From Palsa-513 sp050010595 (GTDB lineage: Bacteria > Actinomycetota > Thermoleophilia > Solirubrobacterales > Solirubrobacteraceae), in contig JBEKKS010000021.1 in NCBI GenBank assembly GCA_050010595.1, positions 1-31,793 of the forward strand: 31,793 nt of DNA, written 5' to 3'. The notes under the pieces are model-generated. The model did not search any database and was not told the origin of the DNA. It worked only from the letters and a program-made list of their open reading frames with translations. Shown here one piece after another: positions 1 through 6,504 of this stretch. Numbering within the stretch: position 1 is the first letter of the stretch; each line of letters opens with the position of its first letter. Both the position numbers and the translations under genes were made by a program.

Positions 1-22
1 CGAGGTACGCGGCGAGCGCTGA
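1..22 (+). CDS. 3' end of a probable antitoxin gene (partial)
   Basis: Reading from base 2, the open frame encodes EVRGER and stops with TGA at 20-22, immediately before the GTG start of the PIN-domain toxin. In vapBC-type modules the antitoxin lies directly upstream of the toxin, usually with stop and start touching or overlapping, so this is most likely the antitoxin C-terminus. Only six codons are visible, so the antitoxin family cannot be judged. Confidence 0.4.
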
Positions 23-436
23 GTGCCGCTTTTCTACGCGGACGCCTCGGCACTGATCAAGCTCGTCATGCGCGAGCCAGAAAGCGACGCACTTCTCGCC
101 TACGCGCGCGACGCAGATCTCGTCAGCTCCGAGCTCGTGCTGAGCGAGATCCCGCGCGCAATCCGGCGGGCCTGCGCTCTCGACGCGCGCCTGCCGGGCG
201 GCCGCCTGCTGGCCGCCGGCGGGGAGCTGCTCGACGCGGTCGGCCTGCTGCCAATCGGGCGCGAGCTGCTGCTGGCGGCGGGCAGGTTGGAAACGCCGGC
301 CCTACGCACGCTCGACGCCATCCACCTCGCGAGCGCGCTCAGCATCGCGCCGCTCGACGCGTTCGTGACCTACGACGAGCGGCAGGGCGCCGCCGCACGG
401 ATCGCGGACCTACGCACGATCGCGCCCGCAGGGTAG
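23..436 (+). CDS. vapC: PIN-domain ribonuclease toxin (VapC family)
   Basis: 137 aa, the normal VapC length. PIN-domain toxins are Mg-dependent endoribonucleases that cleave tRNA or other RNA when released from their antitoxin. The expected acidic residues are visible: Asp7 in YADASALIK, Glu42 in LSEIPRA, Asp98 in LDAIHLASAL and Asp118 in FVTYDERQ. The family hallmark of xDASALxK at the N-terminus and LDAxHLA in the second half is present. The GTG start at 23 directly follows a TGA stop, which fits translational coupling to an upstream antitoxin that lies outside the window. The gene is convergent with the MFS gene downstream. Function is secure at family level; the RNA target cannot be inferred. 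Confidence 0.88.
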   Translation: MPLFYADASALIKLVMREPESDALLAYARDADLVSSELVLSEIPRAIRRACALDARLPGGRLLAAGGELLDAVGLLPIGRELLLAAGRLETPALRTLDAIHLASALSIAPLDAFVTYDERQGAAARIADLRTIAPAG

Positions 437-454
437 GTCAGCCGGCACGCTGCG

Positions 455-516
455 CCTGGGAAGCCCCAGGTCTAGCCCCCGGCGCCTCGAGCGCCGCTCG
501 GACCTGAGCGCTCAGG
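455..516. terminator. Hairpin cluster between convergent vapC and MFS genes
   Basis: Three short perfect inverted repeats follow one another: CCTGGG/CCCAGG with an AAGC loop (455-470), GGCGC/GCGCC with a CTCGA loop (481-495), and the 14-bp palindrome CCTGAGCGCTCAGG (503-516), which contains the stop codon of the MFS gene. Their position between two convergent genes suggests bidirectional termination. No T tract follows, as is common in high-GC actinobacteria, so this is positional inference. Confidence 0.45.
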
Positions 517-1756
517 ACGCTGCAGCTGTCGCGGGAGCACGGCTGGGACGGCGCAGCATCAGCAGGCCGAGCATCGCGGCGAACATGCAGACCACGGCGC
601 CGACGCCGAGACCGGCGCGGGCGCCCGCCTCGGCGCAGATCCAGCCGATGATCGGGCCGCCAATCGGCGTCGAGCCCTGGAAGGCGACGAACCAGAGCGA
701 CATCACGCGGCCCCGCATCGACGGGTCCGCGCTCAGCTGCAGCGTCGCGTTGCCGGTCGCCATGAACGAGACGCTTGCCCAGCCGAGCAGCGCGAGCGCC
801 GCGAGCTCGAGCGCGAGCGATGGAGCGAGCGCGGCGAAGGCAAAGGTCGCGCCGAACGCGACGACGACGAGCATCATCGTGCGCACGCCCGTCTTGCCGC
901 GGTAGGCGACAAGCAGGCCGCCGAGCACGGCGCCGATCCCCATCGCCGATGTCATGAAGCCGTAACCGGTTGCGCCCACGTGCAGGCCGGAGCGCGCCAT
1001 CACCGGCAGCGAGACCTGGAACTCGTAGCCGAGGCAGCCGACGAGCGCCATCATCACGAGCGGTATCAGGAGGCTCGGCGTGGCGGCGACGTAGCGCAGG
1101 CCATCACGCAGCTGGCCGCCGGCGCGCGGCGTCGGCGCGCTCGGCGTGAGCGCGCGCCGGTCCAGCAACAGCAGCGAAGTGATCACCGCGACGAAGCTCG
1201 CGGCGTTGACGAGAAAGCAGACGCCGTCGCCGACGGTGGCGATCAGGATGCCGGCGAGCGCCGGGCCGATCGAGCGCGCGACGTTGACGAGGACCGAGTT
1301 GAGCGTAACCGCGTTACGCAGGTGGTCCTCGCCGACGAGCTCGCTCATGAAGGACTGGCGCGCCGGGTTCTCGAACGCGTTGTTGAGACCCAGCAGCGCG
1401 GCGAGGACGCCGATCTCCCAGACCGTGACGTTGCCGGTCACGGTCAGCAGGCCGAGCGCGAGCGCCTGTACGCCCATCGCGCCTTGCAGAACGACCATCA
1501 GCGCGCGCTTGTCGACGCGGTCGGCGATGACGCCTGCGTAGGGTCCGAGCAGGAGTACCGGCAGCGTCTGTAGCGCGACGATCAGGCCGAGGTCGGTGGC
1601 CGAGCCGGTCAGTGTCAGGACGAGCCACGACTGTGCCGTCATCTGCATCCAGGTGCCGATCAGCGAGACCGCCTGGCCGGAGATGTAGCGGCGGTAGTTG
1701 GGGACCTCCATCGCGCTGAAGGTCTCGCGTCCCGCTGCGAGGATGCGAGCAGTCAT
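512..1756 (-). CDS. MFS efflux transporter, EntS/MFS_3-like
   Basis: 414 aa, polytopic inner-membrane protein with about 12 hydrophobic segments. The N-terminus NYRRYISGQAVSLIGTWMQM is typical of the MFS_3 (enterobactin exporter EntS-like) group. An MFS motif-A type loop (GVIADRVDKR) follows TM2-3. It is probably a proton-driven drug or metabolite exporter; the substrate is unknown. The ATG start (1756) overlaps the TGA stop of the upstream marR gene by four bases (ATGA), so the two are translationally coupled and MarR probably controls the transporter. No N-terminal extension or truncation is evident. Confidence 0.88.
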   Translation of the reverse strand: MTARILAAGRETFSAMEVPNYRRYISGQAVSLIGTWMQMTAQSWLVLTLTGSATDLGLIVALQTLPVLLLGPYAGVIADRVDKRALMVVLQGAMGVQALALGLLTVTGNVTVWEIGVLAALLGLNNAFENPARQSFMSELVGEDHLRNAVTLNSVLVNVARSIGPALAGILIATVGDGVCFLVNAASFVAVITSLLLLDRRALTPSAPTPRAGGQLRDGLRYVAATPSLLIPLVMMALVGCLGYEFQVSLPVMARSGLHVGATGYGFMTSAMGIGAVLGGLLVAYRGKTGVRTMMLVVVAFGATFAFAALAPSLALELAALALLGWASVSFMATGNATLQLSADPSMRGRVMSLWFVAFQGSTPIGGPIIGWICAEAGARAGLGVGAVVCMFAAMLGLLMLRRPSRAPATAAAS

Positions 1757-2217
1757 GGGCGCTGGGCGCTGACGCGCTCGGCGAGCTCCTCGAGGGCCGG
1801 GAGCGCGGCGAGCAAGCGCTCGCGCTCCGCTGCGCCGAGCTGCTCGAGCTGCTGCGCGAGTGCGCGGGCGCGCTCGCGGTGGACGCGCTCGCGCAGCCGG
1901 CGCCCTTCGGCGGTCGCGCTGACGCTCGCGGCGCGGCGGTCCGCGGCGCTCGCCTCACGCAGCACCAGTCCCTGGTGGCTGAGCTCGGCGACGATCCGCG
2001 AGAGCATCGTCGGGTTGACCGCCTCGATCTCGGCCAGCTCGGAGAGTCCGAGTGGCCCGCGTCGCGCGACCGTGAAGAGGACGGAGATCTGCGACGGCGT
2101 CAGGCCTGAGCCTGCACGCGTAGGACGCAGCTGACGGGAGATGCGTCCGATCGCGACGCGCAGGCGCTCGACCGCCTCTGCGTCGATCGCCTCCGCTGGA
2201 GCTGCTCCCTGCGCCAT
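1753..2217 (-). CDS. MarR-family transcriptional regulator
   Basis: 154 aa, with a winged helix-turn-helix of MarR type: LTPSQISVLFTVARRGPLGLSELAEIEAVNPTM region followed by LSRIVAELSHQGLVLREASAADRRAASVSATAEGRRL, including the DRR wing signature. MarR proteins bind as dimers to palindromes and usually repress an adjacent efflux gene and themselves until a small molecule binds. Its last codons overlap the MFS start by four bases. A perfect 16-bp palindrome lies 24 bases upstream of the start codon and is a natural operator candidate. It shows the same LAEIEA-type dimer/HTH sequence as the MarR protein at 8926-9432, so the two are related. Confidence 0.9.
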   Translation of the reverse strand: MAQGAAPAEAIDAEAVERLRVAIGRISRQLRPTRAGSGLTPSQISVLFTVARRGPLGLSELAEIEAVNPTMLSRIVAELSHQGLVLREASAADRRAASVSATAEGRRLRERVHRERARALAQQLEQLGAAERERLLAALPALEELAERVSAQRP

Positions 2218-2220
2218 GGC

Positions 2221-2257
2221 TGCCTGCCTTCCGACATTAGTTGCCTGCCGGCAGGCA
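2221..2257 (-). promoter_or_regulatory. Candidate MarR operator: 16-bp palindrome plus repeated half-site
   Basis: TGCCTGCCGGCAGGCA (2242-2257) is a perfect palindrome in the 45-base gap between the DHA2 exporter stop and the marR start. The half-site TGCCTGCC recurs at 2221-2228, exactly 21 bases away, about two helical turns, so two dimers could bind the same DNA face. It lies 4-40 bases upstream of marR, in a position for autorepression. A role as a terminator for the upstream gene is less likely because the palindrome has no loop. Confidence 0.55.
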
Positions 2258-2262
2258 TTCTA

Positions 2263-3726
2263 TCAGGCGGCTTCGAGCTCGATCTCGTGTTCCTCGCTCG
2301 CCAGCCGGCTCACCTCGTTCGTGGTTGGGTGTGGCCGGAGCATCACGGCGGCGCCGACTGCGCCAAGCGTGAGCACGAGCGCCGCGACGAGCATGGCTCT
2401 GCTGTAGCCCGCGGTGACAGTCGAGGGAACGTGCGAGCTGGTTGCCGCGATCGTCGTAAGCGCGGCCAAGCCGAGCGCGCCGCCGAGCAGCCGCGATGTA
2501 TTGAGCAGGCCGGAAGCGGCGCCGGCGAGGGCGCGCGGGACACCCTGGACCGCAACCACCGTGGAGGGCACGAGCGTCAGGCCGAAGCCGAGCGAGGTGA
2601 CGATGCCGCCCGGCAGGACCAGCCAGAAGCTCCCGCCCGGGCGCATCAGCGTCAGACCGAACATGCCGAGCGCCGCGAGGCTCATGCCGAGCGTGATCGT
2701 CCGGCGCGCGCCGAGCCGCGCGAGGACGCGAGGCGCGCGCGTCGAGGTGATCGCGATCGTCAGCGTAAGCGGCACGAACACGAGGCCCGTGTCGATCGCG
2801 TTGTAGCCGAGCACCTGCTGCAGGTACAGGGAGACGAAGAACCACATCCCGAAGACGGACGTATAGAGCAAGAAGATCGTGGTGTTGGCCGCGCGCAGCC
2901 GCTGCAGGCGGAAGATCGAGAGCGGCACGAGCGGCGCCCTGGCGAACCGGCCCTCGACGAGCGCGAACGCTACGAGCGCGAGGATGCCGGCGCCGATCGG
3001 ACCGAGCGAGCCGAGCGCGGTCCAGCCGAGCGCCTCGGTGCGGACGATGCCGTAGACCAGCGCCACGAAGCCACCCGTGACAAGCAGCGCGCCCGCCACG
3101 TCGAAGTGGCGATGCCCGAGCTCGGCGCGACCCTCGGGAATGATCCGCGGGGCAAGCGCTAGAACGGCAAGGCCGAATGGGACGTTGATGAGGAAGATCC
3201 ACTGCCAGCCGAGGCCCTGCGTGAGGATGCCGCCAAGCAGTGCGCCCGAGGCGCCCCCGATGCCGCCAATCGCGCCCCACATGCCGAGCGCACGGTTGCG
3301 CTCGCGACCCTCGGCGAACGAGGTGGTGACGATCGAGAGGCTTGCGGGCGACACGATCGCGCCGCCGATCCCCTGAAACGCGCGCGCGCCAACGAGGACG
3401 GTCGAGCTGTCCGATAGCGCGCACGCAAGCGAGGAGAGCGTGAACAGCGCGATCCCGGTCAGCAGGACGCGCCGGCGGCCGAGCAGGTCAGATGCGCGCC
3501 CGCCGAGCATCAGCAGACCGGCGAACGTCAGGGTGTATGCGTTGACGACCCACTGCAGGCCGGCGGTCGAGAAGTGAAGCGAAGTCTTGATCGACGGCAG
3601 GGCGACATTGACGACCGAGGCGTCGAGGATCACCATGAACTGGGCGACGCAGATCAGCGCAAGCAGGAACCCCTTGCTGCGTCCCGCGCGCTCGATCCGA
3701 CCCGCCCCGGCGGCGATCGAGCTCAC
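2263..3726 (-). CDS. DHA2-family (EmrB/QacA) MFS multidrug exporter
   Basis: 487 aa with about 14 hydrophobic segments, the DHA2 size and topology. Seen are the TM1 motif LICVAQFMVILDASVVNVALPSI (residues about 22-44, typical of EmrB/QacA, with the membrane-embedded Asp), motif A GGRASDLLGRRRV, and the antiporter motif C region around GIGGASGALLGG. The GTG start is supported by AGGAGG at 3734-3739, seven bases upstream. That start overlaps the stop of a 29-aa ORF (GTGA), giving coupling. A divergent arsR gene lies just upstream and is a plausible regulator. Likely a proton-coupled drug exporter; substrate unknown. Confidence 0.9.
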   Translation of the reverse strand: MSSIAAGAGRIERAGRSKGFLLALICVAQFMVILDASVVNVALPSIKTSLHFSTAGLQWVVNAYTLTFAGLLMLGGRASDLLGRRRVLLTGIALFTLSSLACALSDSSTVLVGARAFQGIGGAIVSPASLSIVTTSFAEGRERNRALGMWGAIGGIGGASGALLGGILTQGLGWQWIFLINVPFGLAVLALAPRIIPEGRAELGHRHFDVAGALLVTGGFVALVYGIVRTEALGWTALGSLGPIGAGILALVAFALVEGRFARAPLVPLSIFRLQRLRAANTTIFLLYTSVFGMWFFVSLYLQQVLGYNAIDTGLVFVPLTLTIAITSTRAPRVLARLGARRTITLGMSLAALGMFGLTLMRPGGSFWLVLPGGIVTSLGFGLTLVPSTVVAVQGVPRALAGAASGLLNTSRLLGGALGLAALTTIAATSSHVPSTVTAGYSRAMLVAALVLTLGAVGAAVMLRPHPTTNEVSRLASEEHEIELEAA

Positions 3727-3812
3727 CGGCGGACCTCCTGGATGTAGGCCGCGACAACGATCGCCTCGAGCATGCTCTCGCTGATCTGAGTGGGTGTTGA
3801 AGTCTTGTGCAT
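3723..3812 (-). CDS. Small coupled ORF (29 aa) upstream of the DHA2 exporter
   Basis: The minus strand carries ATG (3812-3810) preceded by GGAGG about nine bases upstream, then 29 codons beginning MHKTSTPTQISESML and ending AYIQEVRR. Its TGA overlaps the GTG of the exporter (GTGA). The exporter's Shine-Dalgarno AGGAGG lies inside this ORF. The peptide is amphipathic (SESMLEAIVVAAYIQEV) rather than a membrane helix or an attenuator with repeated regulatory codons. It may be a leader peptide whose translation opens the exporter start, or a functional small protein. I do not recognise a family. Support comes from two good ribosome-binding sites and the exact overlap. Confidence 0.6.
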   Translation of the reverse strand: MHKTSTPTQISESMLEAIVVAAYIQEVRR

Positions 3813-3837
3813 CTGCGCTATCCTCCGCTTAGTCCGT

Positions 3838-3880
3838 TTGTTCGATGGGAATCGTATCAGATTGTTCTACAACTATCGAA
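3838..3880. promoter_or_regulatory. Candidate ArsR operator region in the divergent arsR/exporter promoter
   Basis: The 72-base AT-richer gap between the small ORF and arsR holds TTGTTC at 3838-3843 and again at 3862-3867, an inverted repeat TTGT-TCT-ACAA at 3862-3872, and the pair TTCGAT (3841-3846)/ATCGAA (3875-3880). Such imperfect inverted repeats between a divergent regulator and target are typical of ArsR-type control of both directions. No convincing -35/-10 pair was found. Confidence 0.35.
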
Positions 3881-3884
3881 ACAT

Positions 3885-4268
3885 ATGTATCTTCACCACC
3901 CAGACCGCTCAGAGCTAGACCTGCCGAACGTCCTGCACGCGCTCAGCGACCCGCAACGGCTGCGGATCGTCAGGCAGCTCGCCTACGAGGACGGCACGCG
4001 CGCGTGCTATGAGCTCGGCATCGACGGCGCCAAGTCGACGCGCACGCACCACCTGCGAGTCCTGCGTGAGGCGGGCGTGATCCGCCAGGAGCTCTCCGGC
4101 ACGACGAAGTTCAACACGCTGCGCCGCGAAGACCTCGACGCGTGCTTCCCCGGCCTGCTCGACGCGGTCCTGGCCTGCGAGACGGCGTCGCTTGTCGGCG
4201 CGCCGACCCCCGGGCCGAAGGCCTCGCTGCTCGCAGAGCCGGCGCCCGTCACTCGGGCGACGCTTTAG
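3885..4268 (+). CDS. ArsR-type winged-helix transcriptional regulator
   Basis: 127 aa from ATG 3885. An in-frame GTG at 3807 would add 26 residues through the promoter region and is unlikely. The ArsR/HTH_5 fold is seen in VLHALSDPQRLRIVRQL (helices 1-2) and the recognition helix KSTRTHHLRVLREAGVI, followed by a wing with the TTKFNTLR strand. There is no classical CXC metal site of ArsR/SmtB sensors; the few cysteines (CYELG, DACF, LACE) are dispersed, so it probably does not sense metals in the canonical way. It is divergent from the DHA2 exporter and probably represses it. The tail after about residue 95 is Ala/Pro-rich. Its TAG stop lies in the left arm of the 17-bp inverted repeat. Confidence 0.85.
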   Translation: MYLHHPDRSELDLPNVLHALSDPQRLRIVRQLAYEDGTRACYELGIDGAKSTRTHHLRVLREAGVIRQELSGTTKFNTLRREDLDACFPGLLDAVLACETASLVGAPTPGPKASLLAEPAPVTRATL

Positions 4269-4430
4269 AGCTCGAATCAGAATGACTGCACGCCTGGATT
4301 CGGCCCCGGCTGCGACGCTGGATCGCCACCCGGCACCTCGCAGGTAGGCCTGCTCCCTGCTTGCGCACCGTGCGGCGCCCAGCTTGCATCCGGACCGCCC
4401 CGGACGCACACTGATTCTGATTCGAGCTCT
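4267..4430. repeat. 17-bp perfect inverted repeat bracketing a 130-base noncoding segment
   Basis: AGAGCTCGAATCAGAAT at 4267-4283 is the exact reverse complement of 4414-4430. The arms contain the stop codons of arsR (TAG, 4266-4268) and of the convergent pepT (TAA, 4432-4430). The direct tetranucleotide TTAG occurs at both outer edges (4265-4268 and 4430-4433), resembling a target duplication. The inner 130 bases have no ORF but contain small hairpins (GCAGG/CCTGC and TCCGG/CCGGA). It could be a MITE-like insertion, a long-range bidirectional terminator or a structured RNA. Confidence 0.6.
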
Positions 4431-5680
4431 TAGTCCGCCCAGGCTGCGGCGAGACGCACGACAGTGGCGGCAGCGGCCGCCATCTCCTGCAGCGAGGCCC
4501 ACTCGCGCGGCGAATGGAACTCGTGGCCGCCCGTGAAGATGTTCGGCGTAGGCAGTCCGCGCTCGCTCAAGCGCGAGCCATCGGTACCGCCGCGGATCGC
4601 CGTGCGCAGCGGCTCGAGACCCTCCTCGCGGATCGCCTGCTCCGCGCGCGTCACGACCTCCGGGTGCTCGACGATGAAGCGCCGCATGTTCGGGTACTGG
4701 TGCACAACCTCGACCGTCAGCTGCGCGCGCGGCTGCGAATCGACGATCTCCTGGGCCGTGCGCTTGACGAGCTCGACGTGCGAGGCAAGCAGGGCATCGT
4801 CGAAATCACGGACGATCAGCGTGACGGTCGCCTGGTCCACGGTGCCGGTCAAGTCGTGAACGTGGATGAAGCCCTCCCGCCCGGCGGTGCTCTCCGGCGT
4901 CAGGCGCTCGCGCGGCAGCGCCTCCACCACCCGCGCCGCCAGCACCGCCGCGTTGACCATGCGGTCCTTGGCCGTGCCGGGATGGACGCCGACGCCGTCG
5001 ATCACGAGCTTTACCGCCATTGCGCTGAAGGTCTCGTCCTGCAGCTCACCGGGCTCCGAGCCGTCGAGGGTATAGGCGCAGATCGCGCCGAAGCGCTCGA
5101 TATCGAATAGCGAGGCACCGAGCCCGATCTCCTCGTCCGGGGTGAAGCCGACCCGCACGGTCGGGCGCGGAAGCTCCGGATGGGCCGCCAGGTAGGCGAC
5201 GGCGGCCATGATCTCGGCGACGCCCGCCTTGTCGTCGGCGCCGAGCAGCGTGTCGCCGCTCGAGGTGACGATCGTATGGCCGGCGCGCAGCGCGAGCTCC
5301 GGCATCGCCAGCGGGTCGAGCACCGTGCCGCCGCGCGGTAGGACGATCGGCTCGCCGTCGTAGTCGCGGTGCACGAGCGGCGCCACCCCTGCTCCCGGCG
5401 CGTCAGGGCTCGTGTCCATATGCGCGATCAGCCCGATCGTCGGCCCGCTGCCCGCAAGCGTGGCCATCACGTAGCCGTTCGCGTCGAGCGCGATCTCCGC
5501 CAGACCGATCTGCCGCAGCTCCTCGACGAGCAGCCGCGCAAGCTCGAGCTGCCCCGGCGTGCTCGGGCTACCGGTCCGCGGCGCGAGCGACTGCGTGTCG
5601 ATGCGCGCGTAGCGCACGAGGCGCGCGAGGACGTCCTCGGCGAGATCCTCAGCGAGCGGAGAAGTGAACGCGGCGGCCAC
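4430..5680 (-). CDS. pepT: Peptidase T-like M20 tripeptide aminopeptidase
   Basis: 416 aa from GTG 5680, close to the usual PepT length of about 410; longer upstream starts would run into the divergent nucleosidase gene. PepT is a dizinc M20B enzyme that removes the N-terminal residue of tripeptides. The metal and catalytic residues are visible: HMDT (His87, Asp89), GADDKAG (Asp149), PDEE (Glu183/Glu184), TLDGSEPG (Asp206) and TGGHEFHSPREW (His386). The central dimerisation insert with GVGVHPGTAKDRMVNA is present. The only uncertainty is the start codon, which has no strong ribosome-binding site. It is cytosolic and expressed divergently from the nucleosidase with only 34 bases between starts. 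Confidence 0.9.
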   Translation of the reverse strand: MAAAFTSPLAEDLAEDVLARLVRYARIDTQSLAPRTGSPSTPGQLELARLLVEELRQIGLAEIALDANGYVMATLAGSGPTIGLIAHMDTSPDAPGAGVAPLVHRDYDGEPIVLPRGGTVLDPLAMPELALRAGHTIVTSSGDTLLGADDKAGVAEIMAAVAYLAAHPELPRPTVRVGFTPDEEIGLGASLFDIERFGAICAYTLDGSEPGELQDETFSAMAVKLVIDGVGVHPGTAKDRMVNAAVLAARVVEALPRERLTPESTAGREGFIHVHDLTGTVDQATVTLIVRDFDDALLASHVELVKRTAQEIVDSQPRAQLTVEVVHQYPNMRRFIVEHPEVVTRAEQAIREEGLEPLRTAIRGGTDGSRLSERGLPTPNIFTGGHEFHSPREWASLQEMAAAAATVVRLAAAWAD

Positions 5681-5714
5681 GAGCGCCTGAGTGTACGTCT
5701 GGGAGACTGCGCGC

Positions 5715-6404
5715 GTGATCGGAATCCTCGCCCCGATGGAGCAAGAGCTCGACGCAGTGCTGCGCGACTTCGACAGCGAGCAGGCGGAGCTGCTCGCCGG
5801 GCGCACGTTTCACCGCGGGGGCGTCGGAACGCGCGAGGTTGTAGCCGTCATCTCGGGCATCGGCAAGACGGCTGTCGCGGCGACGACATCGATCCTGATC
5901 CACCACTACCGCGTGCGCGCGATCGTGCTGATCGGCGTCGCCGGACGGGTCAGCCCGCAGCTCGCGATCGGCGACGTCGTCGTCGCAACACACGCCCTCC
6001 ACCACGACCTCGACGCGAGCCCGATCTTCCCGCGCTACCAGGTGCCCGCGCTCGGCCTCGAGCGGCTACCGACCGACGAGACGCTCAGCCAGGTTGCCTA
6101 CGACGCGGTCGCCGACTTCCTCGGCGGCGAGAAGCGGGTAGTACGCGGGCTCGTGCTGAGCGGCGACCAGTTCCTCGGCGAGCGCGCCCTCGGCGAGCTG
6201 CGCGAACGCTTCCCCGACGGTCTGGCCGTCGAGATGGAAGGCGCCGCGGTCGCGCAGGTCTGCATCGAGGCCGGCGTGCCGTGCGCGATCGTCCGCTCGA
6301 TCTCCGACGACGGCGACGCCGGCGCGTTCGAGCGCTTCCTCGAGCGCGAGTCGGGACGGTACGCGGAGGGCATCATCGCGCGGCTGCTGGCGCTCTCGCC
6401 GTGA
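5715..6404 (+). CDS. mtnN: 5'-methylthioadenosine/S-adenosylhomocysteine nucleosidase
   Basis: 229 aa from GTG 5715, which has GGGAG nine bases upstream; an in-frame GTG at 5691 is less well placed. The enzyme hydrolyses MTA or SAH to adenine and the thioribosyl product in methionine salvage and the activated methyl cycle. Motifs match the nucleoside phosphorylase-type family: N-terminal MIGILAPMEQE (catalytic Glu9), SGIGKTAVA, LIGVAG, GDVVVATHALHHD, LSGDQF, and the signature VEMEGAAVAQVCIEAGVPCAIVRSISDDGD with Glu173/Glu175 and Asp198 as base-binding and acid residues. Some homologues act on futalosine or aminofutalosine, so substrate is not certain from sequence alone. Confidence 0.88.
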   Translation: MIGILAPMEQELDAVLRDFDSEQAELLAGRTFHRGGVGTREVVAVISGIGKTAVAATTSILIHHYRVRAIVLIGVAGRVSPQLAIGDVVVATHALHHDLDASPIFPRYQVPALGLERLPTDETLSQVAYDAVADFLGGEKRVVRGLVLSGDQFLGERALGELRERFPDGLAVEMEGAAVAQVCIEAGVPCAIVRSISDDGDAGAFERFLERESGRYAEGIIARLLALSP

Positions 6405-6452
6405 AGTGACGCGCGTGATCGACGTGCGCCACCCCACCAGCGGCCGAGCTCA

Positions 6453-6470
6453 CTCGCGCGTCAGCGCGAG
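6453..6470. terminator. Hairpin between convergent mtnN and histidine kinase genes
   Basis: CTCGCGC (6453-6459) pairs perfectly with GCGCGAG (6464-6470) around a GTCA loop, in the 100-base gap between two convergent genes. A GC-only stem with no T tract; a bidirectional terminator is the simplest reading. Confidence 0.5.
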
Positions 6471-6504
6471 GATCTCGTTCGTGCTGAGTAATACCGCCTG
6501 CGAT

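Noticed and set aside
3807..3884. Upstream GTG start giving ArsR 26 extra residues
   Set aside because: The added segment covers the control region and does not look like an ArsR N-terminus; homologous folds begin near MYLHHPDRSELDLPNVLHAL.
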